In this document: positions 36,401 through 45,161 of the stretch, one piece after another | How positions within the stretch are numbered: position 1 is the first letter of the stretch | Layout: every line of letters starts with the position of its first letter | Assembly (NCBI GenBank): GCA_025024175.1 | Contig: QCXZ01000041.1 | Location: 29,817,786-29,881,785, forward strand | Origin: Rhyzopertha dominica | Taxonomy: Eukaryota > Arthropoda > Insecta > Coleoptera > Bostrichidae | Reading direction: 5' to 3' | DNA length: 64,000 nucleotides | Notes under the pieces: generated by a model | What the model saw: the letters and a program-made list of their open reading frames with translations, nothing else | Database searches by the model: none | Told to the model about the DNA's origin: nothing | Program-made: the position numbers and the translations under genes

Positions 36401-39400
36401 TGATTTGTCCGAACGCGGCAAATCCTTTTCTTCTTTATGAGTCCATATTTAACGCAGATGCGCAAATGCGGCAAAATGATTCGAAGTATTCGATAGCTGA
36501 CTATGTTGCGATGTGTCTATGTCTCAACAAAACAATATTAAGCGATCACAAGAAAGACCTAAATGATATAATGGTGGATATTGTCACAAACCTCGAGTTT
36601 TATTTTTATATAAATAAAAGTGAAATGCTCTTCGCTAGTTAGGGCATCCCTTAAGAACGGCTGGACCGATTTGCCTCATTTTTTTCTTTTAAATGTTTAT
36701 AAATTATAATAGACTAAGTAAGGTTTTTGTAGAAAGAAAAATCGAACAAGTTGCTCGGAAAATTAGAAAATTCGGAAACTGAGAGTGCTTTTTTTCCATG
36801 ATATTTTTGTATCAACTCGGGACCATGACTCACGATTTGAGTAAACCTTTTTGTTTTCTTCGTTTAGGTCCTGGGAAAGTTTTAAGCATAAGTAATTTAC
36901 GGATACGGATAGTTTGTAAGCATTCTTATCTAGGTATAACTAACGAAAGTAATGGCATATTGGTTGATTGTTTTTTTATTCGTTATGTTATCAGAAAAAT
37001 TATAAAATGAAGTAGGAAAATTAGGGAAAGCTGTTATAGTAGATAATGTAAAACTGGCAATTAATTTAGGTCTTTTTTATAATTACATATTTGATGCAAA
37101 TATGAGAACATTTCTTGACTGCAGATATGTGTAACTGCAATAATCGAAGATTTCACCTGTTTCTTCCATGTTGTAATATTCTACTAATTGTTCTCTTACA
37201 GCGATTGTATACCTACCTAACATCTTTTATAAAATGACACGTATTTCGATCTAGTAGTAATTCTTTCATTAATTATTGGATAAATAAGTATTGCCTTGTA
37301 AATCAATTTTCAAAATTAATCCATTGTATTGATTTAAAGTTTACAGTTTTGTACATGTTTGAATATTATGTTCTATTAAGTGCAGAAAATTTCCTGTTGC
37401 CCTGTTTGGTTTTAAATAGTTCTAAAGTTATTGACCTTCCTGTTACATTATTCTAATAATTTTATGAATTTTTGTTGGCAGCTGATGGGACATAAAAGCA
37501 ATAGGTAAACTGCAGAAGTTTAGCAAAGTAAGCTTTAAAACATAATTTTTCTATTTATCATGGCAGATTATTTACGATTATTAATTTGTTCCGTATATTA
37601 TTTCTTGGTTTTATTTGCTTTTGGGGAAAACGACTTATATTGTTTCTTTTTTGTTTCCGTATAGAGACAATTATGGGTTACTTAAACGTGCACTAACCCT
37701 ATTTCTATCCGTTACAGTAATGGCACAACAAACTGACTGGACATCAATTATGATATGGTTGGTCATTTGTGGATTTATACGAGGCGCCGCACTTATCAAT
37801 CAGGCGATTACGATATCTGAGTATTCGTCCTTGGAAAAATTACCTGCAGCCTTTGGTCTACATATGGTTGCTAAAGCCATATTTGTGGTTGCCTTCGGAC
37901 CAGTATTAGGTAAGTGCGCCTGTTACTTATAAAGAATCAACTAGGCGATTAAACCACAGTTCTTGAACTTTAATTTATTTTTAATAACATAACATGCGGG
38001 TGACATTACGTGTGACAAAAGAAATTGACTTGGTCTGCAATATTATTTATAAACAACAATTTACTGTCCCATGTGTTGTTTCTGATAGCACCATGTTGTA
38101 TCGCGTCGGATGTTTCAATTTTATTCAAACATGATTCACCGCTTTGTCGTATGTGAGGTTCAGGAGGCGTTAAGTAAAACTATCGGAAAAATTGTGCTTG
38201 TACAATACCAGGTTCGTAAAGTGAGTTCTGGTACAAGTGTACTTGGTGGAGGCACAATGTAAACAGCAATGCAAAGAATGAAAAATGAGTCACTTATCAA
38301 ACAACAAGCAAATACGCCCGCCTTTCTTACAAAAGATTCGACGCCAAAAACAAACCGGACTGATCTTGGACGCAGATATTCTCTTAGCCTTCGCCATTCG
38401 ATCCTGCTGGCTACCATCTACCGAAAACCTCGTGGTTAAGCTTGGAAGCCTCGGGACTCCTCCAAAGTAACTACCAACTACCGGTCACCGGTCCTGCGCA
38501 GCCTCCATCTACAGAGGAATAGATATCGCTCTACCGCTACCCCTTATTTATTTCAATCTACAAAGCACAAAACGCACTCCACCATAATTGTTTTGGGTTG
38601 CGTACATACACCTCTCACCTTAACCGGTCACCGGTGTTGCCACCTCCTCCTTCGCTATACTGAAAATTCCCTTCAAGCTAAGTAAATGCTTTTTCCTCAC
38701 CGTCTCGTGTATTATTTATTTGCGGTTTCTAGATACAGTAATACAATCATGGCAAATATAATTTTTTATTGTATAAACCAAATCCTTTATTTTCCATAAC
38801 GGTAATATATAACCTAAAATAAATGCATCATTATAGTCAGTTAAATTAACAACTCTTTTTATGAACACAAAACAAATAAAAGAGAAATAGGAACTCTTAA
38901 AAGTGGTGCAATTATCCCATTTTGTTCTGAAACCATATTTCTCATTTATATTTCCTGAGTTACCTTAAAGTCAACGAAATTATTTTACTTTGTACGCTGT
39001 TTCGGAAAACATACAAAATTTTAAAAAATGTGCTGCTACACGCACGAATCGTGATGTTGGAATCGGCCGTCCAAGAAGTCACGAATACCTGGTGTCTTAA
39101 GTTTTATCGCGTTGAGCTTGCTAATAAGTGATTTAATTTTTTAAATAAAATTTGACAAATTAGTGTGTCATTCATTGGCAGCAAATTCTCATTTTTCTCT
39201 TGTGGATTCCCTATTTCTCTTTAGAAATTAAGAATTCGCTAAAGAGAGGAAATTCCCCGAGGTTGTAATACTTCGGCCGCTAAAGTTTCTTAAGGTCTAT
39301 TTACACACATAAGTGCCGTGTTCGTTCTTTATCAATGTCGGTGAAAAATGAAATATCGTCGTCATAGTTTCCAATTGACTTGACCTGACCTGTTCAGACA

Positions 39401-41660
39401 CAGTGAATTTTTTACCGTCAGAGCTGCTACGGTGGGGTGTTAAAATACGTTAAATACGTCGCCAACAATATTTTGTAAATGTCACTGACGAACTGCCGCG
39501 ATTCTGAAGCTGCGTTTATGGTAATGCTTGATTGTTTTTCTCCAGCGAGTGTATTGTCTCATAAATTTCTTTCTCTTCTCGTTTCATCTAAGCCTTATGT
39601 AGCCATTTTCGCTATTCTTTGCGCGGTTTTATTCCTCTTCATCGTCTATGGCTATGGCGATAATTGCAAATTATTCATCAAAAAAAGTAGCCCTCTTGCT
39701 GCTACTTCACTGAAAGCATAGTATGTACTGAACTGATGTGTGATTTTAGCATCAGTGACTGACTACGGATAACACCAACACTGAGCTCACACGGCACTTT
39801 TACTCTACTGTTGTGTGTAAATAGACCTTTATTCTGTATGTCCGCACACATCGCGACCGTTCTCCCTCCATATATGTATGTCTCCTTCTGTCCCTCCAGC
39901 CCTATACCAGTCAACAGTCAACACCAAGAGTTACCATCCGTAAGGCCTAGAATGGTCCACAGTTTTGGGGAAACCAGTGAAAACTGTCTAAAGATCCTTT
40001 TAAAAATTCAGTTTTTCTTTAGATATTGATTTCATTGTCGAAAGCGATACTACTTTTTTATTTCTCGTCTCTTTGCCCTGTCTCTAAATCTTGTTGTCGT
40101 ATACTTCTCCCAGTCTTCGGCTTTCTTTAGAAAATTTCCACAAACAGGCCATACATTACTCACAGGTACAACGGCCAGGCGCTGCTTCAGTACCGGATTT
40201 ATGGTAGCACATGAACATGATGCTAATTTCCAATACAATACAAATTTACGCTAGCGGCACGGGTCTGTAGTAAACCCATCGTGAGGGAGGGCGATTGATT
40301 AGATCTGTCTTTTCCTCGTAAGCGATAACGTTCTTTGTTTCCTGTCAACTGCTTTATCAGTTTTGACACAGAAATCCTTTTTTTCAAAGCATTAAAAAGT
40401 GTACTGACTGATGTGCTGATGTGTATATTTGATCCACGTCACTGATGGCTGCTACATACCGTGAACATGCTGCTTCTGAACAAGAAAGTGTGAGAAATTT
40501 AAAAACAAAAATTTAGGGAATTTAAACCTGCCATGCCTAAGTTGGTTAAGTGTCAAGACTCATGACAGTTACGATATTACCAACGGCAACGATAAGATTT
40601 TGTGATAAAAGATCCTTGCGCATGTAGATTATATGGCAACGTCATAAGATCATCACAACAAATAACAGGACCTGCCATACATCTCGCCAATCGCCATTCA
40701 CTCGGTCACACTTGCGAGTTACTGCGCAAACTCGCTACCGTACAAACGAGCAACATGGCAACTGCAACATGGCAACTTATTGGTCGACACAAACTCTTCT
40801 CGCGCATGTCATAAGATTTGGTCGTCTAGGTAATAGATAAGATGAGAACAGGAGGGCAAATGCCCTCACTGCCATCAAAAGGGAACTCTGCGAGCTAGGC
40901 GGTCTATAACTGTGATAGACACCGGCCTAGTGCAGGTTCCTAGCGATGTCTGGTTGCTTAACTCGCAGGCACTAGCGGACGATATTTTTCGCGTGCTAAA
41001 AGAACACAGAAGTATTCATCTAGCAAAGTTTAGACACGAAAGAAACCAGCATTGTTAACATCTTATACTTTTCCTGCCAATTTGGCAACCCTGGCCGACG
41101 GCTTATGTATTATAGATAACAATAAGAAGTTATAGCGACCCTAGTCTTTGGAGTGTNGGCATTGTGGGCGTTCAGTGTTCAGGGAAAGAACCCACTTCAA
41201 ACATCTGAATTATAGAAGTATTATTTCTTCCTTAAAACAGTTGTGGCGGGTTTTGAGAATATTTAAGGATTGAGAAAATATTTTGTGTTGTACTGGTAGC
41301 TTTTTTATTGGTGGAATATGCACTTCCAGCATTATGTGTTCCAAGCGAATATTATTTGTTAATTTGATAAGTGTTTTATATATATCGTCGTTATCTGCAC
41401 GATCAGTCAATAATATTACCAATTATTCATGACATGATTATCTAGTGTAAGGATGTTACTATTAACTAATAAGTATGACTAACAGCAAATTTGTATTTAC
41501 AGGTGTTATACGTGATACAACCCAGAGTTACCCGTTTTGTATACATTCCCAGACGTTTTGTTTGATGCTCTGCTGCACTGCCTGGTCAATAGAATACATA
41601 ATTCGATATTTCCGCAACAAGTCGCAGAGTTCCGAAACAGAATCCGATACAACCACATGA
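12342..41660 (+). CDS. Monocarboxylate transporter-like protein (SLC16 family), gene 1, 7 coding exons
   Basis: Exons: 12342-12422, 19867-20137, 24365-24654, 27955-28218, 35883-36333, 37718-37909, 41503-41660; they join in frame to 1707 nt (568 aa plus stop). All introns are GT-AG. It is a plasma-membrane MFS carrier of the MCT family, expected to move monocarboxylates or related solutes; the substrate cannot be read from sequence. TM1 carries DGGWGW (residues 12-17), the hallmark MCT motif. The second family motif, around HYFTRRRGQAVGYSLAGTA, follows at the start of exon 3. The TM6-TM7 cytoplasmic loop is acidic/basic and covers exon 4 and the first half of exon 5. TM8 holds Asp418 and Arg422 in ATDILARL, equivalent to the essential Asp/Arg pair of mammalian MCT1. 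One codon in exon 5 (TGN at 36261-36263) is ambiguous. The length is normal for insect MCTs. Paralogue of the gene at 45-53.5 kb. Confidence 0.9.
12423..15738. other. Gene 1 intron 1, left part, no recognised feature
   Basis: AT-rich intronic sequence. No coding segment with a recognisable domain; the small frames at 12756-12977 (minus) and 13945-14136 (plus) look accidental. Confidence 0.4.
15739..16108. mobile_element. Palindromic MITE in gene 1 intron 1
   Basis: The 370-bp unit begins GGTGCGTGAAGTTGGACC and ends in the imperfect reverse complement (GATCAAAATTCACGCACC). The left arm (about 15739-15868) and the right arm (about 15961-16108) are reverse complements over most of their length, including ATAATTAGTTATTAGCGG against its complement at 15978-15995, around a spacer of about 90 bp. 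The left arm also contains an inner inverted copy of the end at about 15855-15873. No transposase and no clear target duplication. Confidence 0.75.
16331..17103. mobile_element. hAT-type non-autonomous transposon with exact 8-bp target duplication
   Basis: The body 16339-17095 (757 bp) starts TAGTGATGGGCG and ends CGCCCATCACTG, the classic hAT-like terminal sequence. It is flanked by CTTCTATG at 16331-16338 and again at 17096-17103, a perfect 8-bp duplication. Subterminal repeats of the type TCTACGCG and TTTACGCGTAAA recur at both ends. There is no transposase frame inside. It sits in intron 1 of gene 1. Confidence 0.9.
17104..18371. other. Gene 1 intron 1, middle part, no recognised feature
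   Basis: No coding domain or structured repeat found. The overlapping frames on opposite strands at 17960-18223 and 18013-18198 have no recognisable motif. Confidence 0.35.
18372..19170. repeat. Terminal inverted repeat pair, probable MITE or transposon relic
   Basis: GGTGTGACGTATCACCCG (18372-) has an imperfect reverse complement ending CTACGTCACACC at 19170, with TGTAAA/TTTACA extending the match to about 24 bp. The enclosed 800 bp holds no recognisable transposase. A target duplication is not evident, so the element type is open. Confidence 0.5.
19867..20137 (+). CDS. Gene 1 coding exon 2 (TM2-TM4 region)
   Basis: Acceptor TATGTTGCAG, donor ACG|GTAAG. It encodes 90 codons plus one base (phase 1). 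The reading starts LCTRSIETSFGLLFGDLL, a typical MCT segment after TM1, and ends TYSIING. It corresponds to exons 2 and 3 of gene 2, which are split there by a 53-bp intron. Confidence 0.9.
20753..21105 (+). pseudogene. THAP-domain protein fragment (transposon-type), decayed, in gene 1 intron 2
   Basis: The frame from ATG 20753 gives a THAP-like zinc finger: KCCFVHGYKS at the N-terminus, FLTFPRD in the middle and FFCCEDHL with the second Cys/His pair. The N-terminal second zinc ligand is replaced by Tyr (HGYKS where H/P-G-C is usual). The match then breaks and resumes at 21009 after TTTTGTTATAG with LEEDMKNYMRFK and KKDVVPHIFDC, ending in TAG at about 21105. The pieces look like two exons of a THAP-type transposon or transposon-derived gene with a lost donor site. 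THAP domains bind DNA and are found in P-like and other transposases. The downstream frame is degraded. Confidence 0.6.
22483..23332. repeat. Short inverted repeat pair GACGTCAGCGTGCA in gene 1 intron 2
   Basis: GACGTCAGCGTGCA at 22483-22496 and its exact reverse complement at 23319-23332 enclose 0.85 kb. Near-matching GC-rich motifs with GACGTCA/TGACG cores also occur near 20600 and 21490. The pair may mark a non-autonomous transposon. No target duplication was seen and the internal frame at 22706-23152 has no known domain. Confidence 0.35.
24365..24654 (+). CDS. Gene 1 coding exon 3 (TM4-TM6)
   Basis: Acceptor TTATTTCAG, donor CAG|GTCAGT. It completes the split Gly codon and adds 96 codons to phase 0. 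It carries the MCT motif YFTRRRGQAVGYSLAG and a run of hydrophobic segments ending at LLQPAEWHF. A second GT at 24641 (AAG|GTGTGT) would give phase 1 and does not fit the next exon. Confidence 0.88.
24741..24770 (+). CDS. Candidate 30-nt cassette (micro) exon of gene 1
   Basis: A strong pyrimidine tract and acceptor (CTGTTTTTCTTGTTCTACAG, ending at 24740) are followed by 30 nt and a donor GAG|GTAAAG. Thirty nt is 10 codons, reading GISFFFDSTE in the required phase 0, so it can be spliced in or out without changing frame between exon 3 and exon 4. It would add residues at the start of the TM6-TM7 cytoplasmic loop. It lies 86 bp after exon 3. This is inferred from splice signals only; gene 2 has no visible counterpart. 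Confidence 0.4.
25482..26056. mobile_element. Multi-layer fold-back element in the intron after exon 3
   Basis: Outer arms: 25482-25560 and about 25978-26056 are reverse complements (AAAAAATGACGACAAATAG against its complement at the right end). Inside, 25561-25610 pairs with 25645-25697 (ACATGTGGTTGACGATTCTA against its near complement), and 25741-25776 pairs with 25942-25975 (GTAAAAAATTAGATGGCA against TACCATCTGATTTTTTAC). So the whole 575 bp can fold into nested hairpins. The right arm carries CTGAGAAAGGTTTCCGCTCG then AAACCGAAATG, a hammerhead-like arrangement. Part of it (25905-25975) is repeated at 59.73-59.82 kb. Confidence 0.7.
25905..25990 (+). repeat. Dispersed repeat, copy shared with 59.73 kb
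   Basis: The run GGCAGCTACATAGGTG followed by ATCATCATGTCAGTGTAATG and CTGACA matches, with a few differences, the segment at 59730-59815. This indicates a dispersed repeat family present in both places. Confidence 0.75.
26732..26956 (-). repeat. Dispersed repeat copy A (inverted relative to 40.6 kb copy)
   Basis: About 225 bp. The reverse complement aligns with 40590-40815: shared landmarks are GATAAGATTTTGTGAT, the GCGCATGTAG block, GGACCTGCC, ATCTCGCCAATC and CGAGCAACATGGC, ending near CATGCCATAA. Each copy has an ATAAGATTT-type motif at an end and GCGCATG-type motifs near both ends. It has no coding capacity. Both copies lie in introns of gene 1, in opposite orientation. Confidence 0.8.
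27955..28218 (+). CDS. Gene 1 coding exon 4 (TM6-TM7 cytoplasmic loop)
   Basis: Acceptor TTTTTAACAG, donor GAG|GTAAGA, 88 codons, phase 0 on both sides. It is hydrophilic and acidic (METIKETEDEENE...), rich in Ser/Thr/Lys, with no membrane segment, as expected of the long variable MCT loop. An exon with phase 0 at both ends can in principle be skipped. Confidence 0.85.
28947..28999. repeat. Near-perfect 53-bp palindrome
   Basis: TACCGTTGTCTGAATAATAT followed by TAATT is mirrored by AATTA plus ATATTATTCAGACAATGGTA around a 2-4 nt loop, so about 25 bp on each arm pair with one mismatch (C/T). It abuts the 3' side of the MULE relic. Confidence 0.85.
28980..30441 (-). pseudogene. MULE-type transposase with N-terminal FLYWCH zinc finger, decayed
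   Basis: From 30441 the minus strand encodes a FLYWCH-type finger: LLYDGYKFNKKETYKNSN, then FWKCCKPKCSGS with the Cys pair, and NNNHTYEPG with the His pair. Further on (30214-30011) comes YLFKVRKKVREEATAVPEIF. The MULE catalytic domain follows in broken frames: YVIHADIGS (first acidic site at the Asp), YALLPNKTKDNYMRIFKFL, then IVDHELATISAFREVFPN and a CNFQFNQGIWRKLQ segment matching the C-x-F-H-x-x-Q motif (His changed to Gln). Stops and frameshifts separate these pieces. FLYWCH plus MULE is a common fusion in insect Mutator-like elements. No terminal repeats were delimited. Confidence 0.75.
30442..34411. other. Gene 1 intron 4, no recognised feature
   Basis: About 4 kb without a supported gene. 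Two consecutive + strand frames at 31924-32130 and 32120-32308 and overlapping minus frames at 34036-34344 have no domain I recognise. Confidence 0.4.
34412..35648. mobile_element. 1.2-kb fold-back element built from two inverted 5' ends of a DUF4817-type transposon
   Basis: The left end GGGTGATTCAGGAGGAAGTA and the right end (reverse complement GGGTGACGCAGGAGGAAGCG) open two long inverted arms of about 600 bp that meet near 35000-35030. Each arm reads inward through a non-coding leader to the start of a transposase: on + from ATG 34937, SLFTQAEYADMVFVYG; on minus from about 35090, the same then FCQRSASAASKEYGKRF. That is the N-terminal helix-turn-helix (DUF4817-like) segment of mariner-like transposases. 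The two halves are truncated and joined head to head, so no enzyme is made. It lies in intron 4, just upstream of exon 5. Confidence 0.8.
35883..36333 (+). CDS. Gene 1 coding exon 5 (end of loop, TM7-TM9)
   Basis: Acceptor CCAAATGCAG, donor TCAG|GTAAAT; 150 codons plus one base. It finishes the loop, then encodes DLDLLKDPIYLNLIFGLS (start of TM7), and TM8 with the Asp-x-x-x-Arg pair in ATDILARL. One N at 36263 makes one codon Cys, Trp or stop; a Cys or Trp would keep the frame open, and the frame continues normally afterwards. Confidence 0.9.
36334..37717. other. Gene 1 intron 5, no recognised feature
   Basis: AT-rich intron of 1.4 kb. The small frames at 36400-36642 and 36798-37010 show no domain. 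Confidence 0.5.
37718..37909 (+). CDS. Gene 1 coding exon 6 (TM10-TM11)
   Basis: Acceptor TATCCGTTACAG, donor TTAG|GTAAGT; phase 1 to phase 1, 192 nt. It encodes hydrophobic segments around MIWLVICGFIRGAALINQ and LHMVAKAIFVVAFGPVLG. It has the same length and phases as exon 7 of gene 2. Confidence 0.9.
37910..40589. other. Gene 1 intron 6, left part
   Basis: No coding domain seen. The motif CCGGTCACCGG occurs twice, near 38482 and 38623, each followed by a pyrimidine-rich stretch, suggesting a small local duplication. Frames at 38160-38470 overlap on both strands and look accidental. Confidence 0.4.
40590..40815 (+). repeat. Dispersed repeat copy B (inverted relative to 26.7 kb copy)
   Basis: Homologous to the reverse complement of 26732-26956; see that entry for the shared landmarks. 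It begins GATAAGATTTTGTGAT and ends near CGCGCATGTCATAAG. It lies in intron 6 of gene 1. Confidence 0.8.
41503..41660 (+). CDS. Gene 1 last coding exon (TM12 and tail)
   Basis: Acceptor GTATTTACAG ends at 41502. The exon completes a Gly codon, encodes TM12 (around CLMLCCTAWSIEYII) and a polar Ser/Thr/Glu-rich tail, and stops at TGA 41658-41660. A poly(A) signal follows about 255 bp downstream. Confidence 0.85.
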
Positions 41661-41914
41661 CAAATGTGAATAATTAGTAACAATGACTACTTAATTTGTA
41701 ATACTAGTGATTTATTCTTAATGCCAGGTACATTATTTTTCCTTTACATTCTCTAAGTATATTATTATGTAGAATCCGTTATTATGTGATATAGGTTTTA
41801 AGACTGACTTGGAGAATATCTGATTGGAAAAAATATTTAAGGAATAGACATGTAACAAATTAAACGTCTTTTATTTTTAACTGTGAATATGTCTTTGTGC
41901 AATTATTGTTTTGT

Positions 41915-41920
41915 AATAAA
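41915..41920 (+). terminator. Poly(A) signal of gene 1
   Basis: AATAAA, 255 bp after the stop codon and followed by a GT/T-rich stretch (GTACTTGTGTATATACAG). It is the best-placed signal for the gene 1 transcript end. Confidence 0.55.
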
Positions 41921-44900
41921 GTACTTGTGTATATACAGTTTCCTTTAATTACTTTTATTTATGTGGTACCTTTGAAAAGAGTAGTCCTTTGTTTTGAAAT
42001 CTTTTGGCTAACTATTGTTTTTTTTCTTTTATATATGAACATATAAGTTCAGCACATTTTCCAATATAACCGGTATAATGCATTGTCAACCGTGGAAAAT
42101 AAAAATTAAGTAGGTAAAATTTATTTTCCTTATATTTTACTGCCAGCAGCGTTGTATTACATCTGCTTGAGGTATTCTGTGTTTTCAAGCTTATTAAGCA
42201 TTCCTTGTATAATTATTAAAACAGGGATATTGAAAATTAGTAGCCTAAGACTCCTTTTTACCCAAAAAATATAAAAGCTAATACCTTGCATTCTTGGTAT
42301 GTAGACGTGTCAACGATGATTTGCAGTAGTTCTCTAGCATTTGCCAAGAAAGGATGCTTTTTTTTATTCTGGGAAACTGAAAAAATCAGAATGAGGGAAA
42401 ACCAGTTGACTGTAGACACGGCTTCGTATATCGTTACCAGCAAAGTTAAGAAAAAAAAGACGAATATACAAAAGCCGAGAAAACAAAGAACTGTTTGGAT
42501 AAACGCTTTGTATACAAGTGGGAATAGATATGATGGTATAATAAATTTTGATATATATTGTTAAATAGAATACCATCTTCAGAGAAGCCCTACCACCAGT
42601 AGTTAAACGTTCTCTCACTTTCCAATTACTAGTTACCTTCATGGCCAATTTAACGATTTGACCACTTCAATAAGTTGCAGATGGTTGAAATTACTGGAAA
42701 TGCTAGCAAAGGCATTTCTCAAACGAATGGCAACATTAAGGTTAAAAGTAGGTGTCATGTGTAAAGGGAAAAACGATGAGGGTCCAATTTTTGGTGACTT
42801 GATTTTGAGATGGCAACGGCATCTATAGGAGTTTGGCCTGTACTAACTACACACTAAATGCTATATAGAAAAAACGATACAATTCCGTTAAAGTTTGCGT
42901 TTGAAAATAGTCAATACTCCTGCGCGCATCTTTGAGAATAGATGAGAGTTCGCATCTAACCAGCTAAGTTTTAATGTTTTGCAACATTTAATTTAGTTTT
43001 GCACCATCTTGTTGTTTGATTTTTATCTACTTCGTAATTCATAATTAGTAGTTTTGTGTCACTTTGGGTTTACATTGACAATGGAAAGAGATTTAAGTGA
43101 AGTAATGAAATGAATCAAAACAATCTGCAAAAATATAGGCACACGACAGCTTCTACTGGCATCTTATGAAATAGGTAAAAATTGCGATTGTAAACGCTTT
43201 AAACAGGTACTTCGATGCGATGCCGGGAGAAGACGTACTTATTATTGTTGAATTCAACAGCATGAATACAAAAAATGGCAGATTTTCCTATGGTCTTATA
43301 ACTGTGTTTCCAGTGAAAATACGCGGTCTTAAAACAAATACTGGATATGAATATAATGCAAGTTGGATATACAGAATGAGAGTTAAAGGTGACGATTCCT
43401 TAAAAGAAGGCAGCATTTTTAGCTTTTTAGGGAAAATTTATCAATATCCTCAACTGAAAAACTGAAAGAACGGAAATCACATTACTTCTTGCGTACTTGT
43501 ATGAAGATCTCAACATTCCCAAATTGGCTTTCAATTACAATAAAAATAATCCCTACAAGACAGTGGAATGTGAAACATTTATTTTGCACTACAATGGGAA
43601 TATCAACGTTTCATTTCGTTTTCCTAGGAAAGCTACTTGAAGCACCTGTGATTGTTTCAAATCGCATATTGTTTGTCTGACTAACATCATATAAAATGCT
43701 ACTGATGATATAACAAAAGCAAGAACAAGAAAATTTTAATGATGCATAATGGGTTGCCATTTTAACGGAGCCTGACAGGATTTATCAAACACCGTATAGT
43801 TTTGCCCGATATTCTGCAACAGTAAAAGTGTAGCGTGAACTTTGAAGTTTGGAGTGAAAAAATCAACTTCCACAAGTGAGAACAGAATGGAATTCACGGC
43901 ATGCTGTCAGTGGCGTAGGTCAGTTTTCCTGCTAATTACTCTATGTATGTACATGCTGGTACGCCACTGCCGATCGGTGCCATTTAGTAACACTTCGGCT
44001 TATTATATGCGGTGTCCACCTATTTCCCTTGTATAAAGCGATATCATTGCACGTAAAGGATCTGATGATGTTTGCTCTTTTCTTGGCCATTTTGTCTTAT
44101 AAAATTTTACCGGTTTTCTTCACCAGAAAAGAGAGTCGATTGCAGTAAAGAATTCTTCCTTGTTCGTGGCCACTCTATATCTCATATCATATCAATATCC
44201 TATTAACAAAAATGAATACTCTTCATTCATATACATTACGTCAGNTTATTAAAAAAATAAGTTTTTTTATGCAATCCTTCCATGAACCTGGTCTCATTCT
44301 TTATTTTTGCATAGAGTTTTTGCGTATTATATACTGAGTAACTCAAAACGCTCTGCTCTGTACTAGATTAAACAAAGAGAGTGGAAGTAGATATTGCTGT
44401 TCCTTTTATTTGCTACTAAAAAAAGGGACTAAAAAAATTTACAATCTGAAGTTGTGGTTGATTTATAATTACAACCAGCCGTTAGAACATATTATTTACT
44501 TCTACATTTAACACCTCGATTTCCGTCACTCGATAGTAGCGATTTTATTTTAGGAGAGTTGAACAGCCTAATAGGATGTATTTTTAATTGGTCATTAAGA
44601 GTGAAGACACATTTATCGTAAAACGCTACCGTAATCTCGGGGTTACACATAAAATATCAATAGTCATTGTTCCGGTGCAAGTTATCGAAGGTCCGACTTG
44701 CTAATATGATGGACGCACCGGCTCCTAATGGAATTAGTCAGCGTAGTTTCCAAAACGCAGGTATCTGGTGGAATTAAATTATTTTTACTCCTCAAATATT
44801 TGTCATATTAAGTGCTCCTCAGGTATTGCCATTGTGGACTAATTTATAACCCAATTGTTGGCACTTCAGAAACATTTACCTACCTCTTTTCCGTTATTTT

Positions 44901-45029
44901 GAAATACACTTAATCTCAATAAATAATAGATAACATACAGTATTTTTGTTTCACCTCGAGTGCTTCTCTCACCACGAACCAGATCAGTATGGCAATGGTA
45001 GCATCTTCTGTGTCGATGTTTGTTAGTGA
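41921..45029. other. Intergenic region between the two transporter genes
   Basis: About 3.1 kb. The gene 2 promoter and 5' UTR should lie at its right end, but no TATA or initiator could be assigned. The frames at 42286-42648 and 43220-43680 have no recognised domain. A small TIR pair is listed separately at 43908-43969. Confidence 0.4.
43908..43969. repeat. 62-bp mini inverted-repeat unit with hAT-like ends
   Basis: It starts CAGTGGCGTA and ends TACGCCACTG, a perfect 10-bp inverted repeat of the hAT-like CAGTGGCG type around 42 bp. No target duplication is evident. The same end motif occurs at 60696 and 61611. Confidence 0.45.
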
Positions 45030-45161
45030 ATGAGTTTCGCGATGACGACCGAGAAGTTAAGCGGCAGCCCGAAATTTGTGACTAAGGCACAAGAGTATGA
45101 AATTTTGCCTCCCGAGGGAGGCTGGGGATATGTGGTTACTTTGTGCTTGAGTCTGTTTTTG
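45030..45161 (+). CDS. Gene 2 coding exon 1 (start, TM1 motif)
   Basis: 44 codons ending CTGTTTTTG before GTAAGT, phase 0. It contains PPEGGWGYVVTLCLSLFL. A five-codon upstream frame (ATG 45016 to TGA 45033) overlaps the first in-frame ATG and could favour starting at ATG 45042. Confidence 0.85.
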
